Shown here in pieces: positions 6,487 to 9,044 of a stretch of 9,044 nt of DNA. Both the position numbers and the translations under genes were made by a program. Numbering within the stretch: the first letter of the stretch is position 1; every line of letters begins with the position of its first letter. The stretch comes from Candidatus Saccharimonadota bacterium (GTDB taxonomy: Bacteria; Patescibacteriota; Saccharimonadia; Saccharimonadales; UBA7683): assembly GCA_020427905.1 (NCBI GenBank), contig JAGQNU010000005.1:1-9044 (forward strand), read 5' to 3'. Below the pieces are notes generated by a model. The model ran no database searches, had not been told where the DNA came from, and was given only the letters and a program-made list of their open reading frames with translations.

Positions 6487-7409
6487 TGTGTAGCTTCACC
6501 GCTCTTTTCATCGTAGTGGCGCATAAAGAGCTCCTCTAGAGATGGTGGTTCACTGGTGAGAGAATCGATGCCGTAGAGAGCAAGGTGCTCGATGGCAGCA
6601 CCGAGTGTATCGTGCTCAACCACAAACTGCACCTTCTTGCCGTCAAGCTTGACGTTCTTTACGCCCTGAATGTTCTTAACGCCGCGCGCAAGCTTTTTAG
6701 TGGTTGCTTTGACGGTGTGCTGGCTGAGATGTCGCAGCTGACTGAGTGCACCTGTCTCGACCGTTGCGCCTCCACGGATGATAGTGACTTGGTCGGCCAA
6801 GGCTTCAACTTCTGCCAGGATGTGACTTGAGAGCAATATTGTCTTGCCTTGGTGTTTCAACTCCTTAATATAGTGTTGAAACACTGACTCCATAAGAGGG
6901 TCGAGGCCACTGGTGGGCTCATCAAGGACATAGAGCGGTGTGTCGCTTGTGAGCGCAGCGACGAGAGCTACCTTCTGGCGGTTTCCTTTTGAGTACGTCC
7001 GACATTTTTTGCGTGGATCAAGTTGAAAGTCCTCGAGCAGCTGTCGGCGTTTTTTGTGGTTGACGGAGCCACGAAGGTTGGCAAAAAAATCGATGACTTC
7101 ACCACCGGAGAGGTTTGGCCACAAGCTGACATCACCCGGTACGTAGGAGAGGTTTCTGTGAAGTTCAACGGCGTGCTTCCACGGGTCCTTGCCCAGTAGT
7201 GAGACGGTGCCATCAGATTTTCTGAGCAGACCAAGCAAGACTCGAATGGTTGTTGACTTTCCGGAACCATTTGGGCCCAAGAAGCCGTGAACCTCACCTT
7301 GTCTGACGGTCAGGTTGAGGTCGCTGAGTGCCGTAAACGACCCAAATTTTTTTACAAGATGTTTTGTCTCGATGACGGTTTTTGGTGATCTCTGCGTTGT
7401 TTTTGCCAT
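6483..7409 (-). CDS. ABC transporter ATP-binding protein
   Basis: The 308-residue cytoplasmic ATPase powers the adjoining permease. Walker A GPNGSGKST is at 45-53, the signature region YSKGNRQK at 139-146 (in place of LSGGQ), Walker B plus D-loop YVLDEPTSGLD at 160-170, and the switch His in SSHIL at 194-198 (His196). The usual Q-loop Gln is absent: the segment reads LSYVPGDVSLWPNLSGGE (87-104), a form I recall from drug-export ATPases paired with duplicated-half permeases. A C-terminal extension of about 90 residues follows, ending in PPSLEELFMRHY, typical of DrrA/CcmA-like exporters. A strong SD (GAGGGG, 7417-7412 on the minus strand) precedes the ATG. It is the first gene of a two-gene operon, likely driven by the extended -10 at 7446-7438. 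Three-dimensional pairing and substrate are inferred only. Confidence 0.94.
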   Translation of the reverse strand: MAKTTQRSPKTVIETKHLVKKFGSFTALSDLNLTVRQGEVHGFLGPNGSGKSTTIRVLLGLLRKSDGTVSLLGKDPWKHAVELHRNLSYVPGDVSLWPNLSGGEVIDFFANLRGSVNHKKRRQLLEDFQLDPRKKCRTYSKGNRQKVALVAALTSDTPLYVLDEPTSGLDPLMESVFQHYIKELKHQGKTILLSSHILAEVEALADQVTIIRGGATVETGALSQLRHLSQHTVKATTKKLARGVKNIQGVKNVKLDGKKVQFVVEHDTLGAAIEHLALYGIDSLTSEPPSLEELFMRHYDEKSGEATQ

Positions 7410-7437
7410 TGCCCCTCGCTCTTAGCTTTATGGAGTC

Positions 7438-7446
7438 AGTATATCA
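7438..7446 (-). promoter_or_regulatory. Extended -10 promoter TGATATACT for the ABC exporter operon
   Basis: On the minus strand TG-A-TATACT matches five of six -10 consensus bases and has the TGn extension; no good -35 is present at 17 nt. A start near 7431 would leave a leader of about 22 nt containing the GAGGGG ribosome site. Confidence 0.6.
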
Positions 7447-7475
7447 TTTTTGGCTGTGCTGTGTTTGGGCAAAGC

Positions 7476-7484
7476 TGCTATGAT
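7476..7484 (+). promoter_or_regulatory. Extended -10 promoter TGCTATGAT immediately before the DUF2207 gene
   Basis: TG-C-TATGAT matches five of six -10 bases plus the TGn extension. The expected start, 6-8 nt downstream of the -10, falls at 7490-7492, on the ATG itself. There is no Shine-Dalgarno sequence in between, so the mRNA is predicted to be leaderless. Confidence 0.6.
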
Positions 7485-7490
7485 TAAGAT

Positions 7491-9044
7491 ATGAAGAAGC
7501 TTTTGGTTGTTGCGGCTGTTCTCCTGGGGTTGGCGTATACTCCTATGGTCTCGGCGCAGAACTTGCAAGCCTTCACCATTAACTCGTTTGAGGCCGACTA
7601 CTATCTAGCTAAGGATGACAAAGATGTATCACAACTAAAGGTTGTGGAGCGTATTGAGGCTGAGTTTCCTGAGTATGATCAAAACCATGGCATAGAGCGG
7701 GCGCTCCCACAAAAATACAAGGGCAAGGATCTCAATGTGCAGATAACATCCATCACTCGTGATGATGGGACGGCCTGGAACTATAGTACCTATGCTCAAA
7801 ACGACAACCTGATTGCGCGGATTGGTGACGGGGGCCGCTATGTGCACGGTGCGCAAACCTACGTCATAACGTACACGCAACGGAATGTCATTACGTTTGA
7901 GAGTGACTCGGGCGGGGCATTTGACCACGATGAATGGTACTGGGATGTAAACGGGGACGAGTGGCAGCAGCCAATCAGTTCTGTCGTCGCGCGCCTACAT
8001 CTGCGAGAGTCGCTCGCCTCAAAGATTAGCAAGGACACTATCTGCTATACCGGCTCATACGGTCAATCTGGTGCGGACTGTGCAGTAGAGCGCTCGTCTG
8101 ATGCGTATGGCCAAGTCATAACTGTGACCAGTACACGGTCGTTTTCTGCAGGAGAAAACCTTAGCTTCGTAATGGGGTTTGCTCAAAGTACATTTCAGCC
8201 TTACAAAATTGACCCAGCGTTGCTTGCGCTGATTATCGCATATTTTGCTGGTTCGTTTTTACTGCCAATTGTGATTACGTTCATTATTATGTACCGACGC
8301 TGGAGTAAGTCTGGTAGGGACCCTAAGGGTCGAGGCGTGATCGTGCCCCAATACAAACCTCAAAAGGGCATGAATCCGTTGATGGCGGACGTGATACTCA
8401 ATGAGCGCTTGCAAACAAAGGCAGTCTCAGCAAGTCTTATCGATCTGTGCGTCAGTGGCTATATAAAGATGTATGAGGTGACAAAAAAGAAGGTCCTCAA
8501 AGACAAGACAGAGTACGAGCTCGAGCTCATGAAGCCATGCGATACATTGACCGGTGAGATGCAGGAGGTTGCACGTTTGTTCTTTGGTAACATCTCAAAG
8601 TCTGGTGTTGGTGAGCGCGTCAACGTCAACGAGAAGAGTCGCAAGCTGTACGCGAAAGTCGCTTCGCTGACAAAGACGATGGGTAACACGGTTGCAGGGC
8701 AAGGATACTTTGTGTCTAATCCTGAGACTGCGCGTAGGAAGTATGCGTGGGTAAGTGGTCTCATCGGCGTTATCTGTATAGTAGGATTTACAGTCCTCCA
8801 ACCCTGGCTGATTAGCTTGTCGATTAGTCTTGCAGTATCGATCGTTATCATTCTGTTGTTTCAGCGCATCATGCCAGCTCGTACGCAAGAAGGAGTCGAT
8901 GCTAAGGAGTACTTACTTGGGCTCAAAGATTACATGGAGCTTGCTGAGGCCGACCGCATAAAGTTTTTGCAAGGTCCTGATACAGCAGAGAAGATTGACG
9001 TCAAAGATACTAAAAAGCTCGTCAAACTCTATGAGCAATTGTTG
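7491..9044 (+). CDS. DUF2207 family membrane protein (3' end outside window)
   Basis: The frame stays open for 518 codons to the window edge. Residues 1-22 form a signal peptide (MKKLLVVAAVLLG..., cleavage near VSA). The exported N-terminal domain carries family hallmarks: DVSQLKVVERIEAEF, HGIERALP at 66-73, DGT at 92-94. A membrane helix lies at about 241-268, followed by basic RRWSKSGRDPKGRG. A cytoplasmic domain (about 270-417) is followed by two close helices (about 418-437 and 439-460). The conserved YLLGLKDYMELAEADRIKFL segment is at 474-493. These features match DUF2207 proteins (Pfam PF09972), whose function is not established. Cys185 and Cys197 may form a disulfide outside the cell. 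An in-frame TAA at 7485-7487 fixes the start at 7491 or later, and the MKK signal peptide supports 7491. It is divergent from the exporter operon and not obviously related to it. Confidence 0.9.
   Translation, partial: MKKLLVVAAVLLGLAYTPMVSAQNLQAFTINSFEADYYLAKDDKDVSQLKVVERIEAEFPEYDQNHGIERALPQKYKGKDLNVQITSITRDDGTAWNYSTYAQNDNLIARIGDGGRYVHGAQTYVITYTQRNVITFESDSGGAFDHDEWYWDVNGDEWQQPISSVVARLHLRESLASKISKDTICYTGSYGQSGADCAVERSSDAYGQVITVTSTRSFSAGENLSFVMGFAQSTFQPYKIDPALLALIIAYFAGSFLLPIVITFIIMYRRWSKSGRDPKGRGVIVPQYKPQKGMNPLMADVILNERLQTKAVSASLIDLCVSGYIKMYEVTKKKVLKDKTEYELELMKPCDTLTGEMQEVARLFFGNISKSGVGERVNVNEKSRKLYAKVASLTKTMGNTVAGQGYFVSNPETARRKYAWVSGLIGVICIVGFTVLQPWLISLSISLAVSIVIILLFQRIMPARTQEGVDAKEYLLGLKDYMELAEADRIKFLQGPDTAEKIDVKDTKKLVKLYEQLL

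Noticed and set aside
7620..7960. Minus-strand frame at 7635-7928
   Set aside because: It is a shadow of the DUF2207 N-terminal domain, whose signal peptide and HGI motif fix the plus-strand frame.
8459..8851. Minus-strand open frame of 130 codons inside the DUF2207 gene
   Set aside because: It lies opposite conserved DUF2207 sequence and shows no domain or ribosome site.

Overview
The window looks like part of a bacterial chromosome with moderate GC content. My best guess is a member of the Candidate Phyla Radiation, probably Saccharibacteria (TM7). The guess rests on the combination of large CSLREA-type surface proteins, a DUF2207 membrane protein, compact overlapping genes and standard-code stops. 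No rRNA or marker gene confirms it. Because the anchors read LAxTG, a class E sortase-bearing actinobacterium is the main alternative.

Layout. Positions 3-4760 (+) carry four consecutive secreted, wall-anchored surface proteins. The first is only a C-terminal fragment (3-248). The next three (241-1731, 1724-3250, 3243-4760) are paralogues with the same architecture: signal peptide, CSLREA-like N-terminal domain, a divergent beta-helix-like middle, a choice-of-anchor Q-like domain, an LAxTG motif, a membrane helix and a basic tail. Each gene overlaps the next by exactly 8 bp. At the two inner junctions the codons for the Arg-Arg tail also form the next gene's Shine-Dalgarno sequence. Gene ends are conserved and middles differ, so this reads as a tandem array of exchangeable adhesin-like cassettes. 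The last copy has a different tail and closes the array.

A 97-bp convergent spacer (4761-4857) follows, holding two small hairpins and a promoter-like sequence with no obvious gene behind it. Positions 4858-7409 (-) encode a two-gene ABC-2 type exporter: an ATPase (6483-7409) followed, with an ATGA overlap, by a duplicated-half permease (4858-6486). An 81-bp divergent spacer (7410-7490) holds back-to-back extended -10 promoters. From 7491 a DUF2207 membrane protein reads rightward and runs off the window; its transcript is predicted to be leaderless.

How the parts relate. The surface array would display several related beta-helix proteins made from one polycistronic message and attached by a sortase encoded elsewhere. 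The exporter and the DUF2207 protein are separate transcription units with no visible link to the array. The most unusual feature is the self-similar junction design and mosaic 3' ends of the array.
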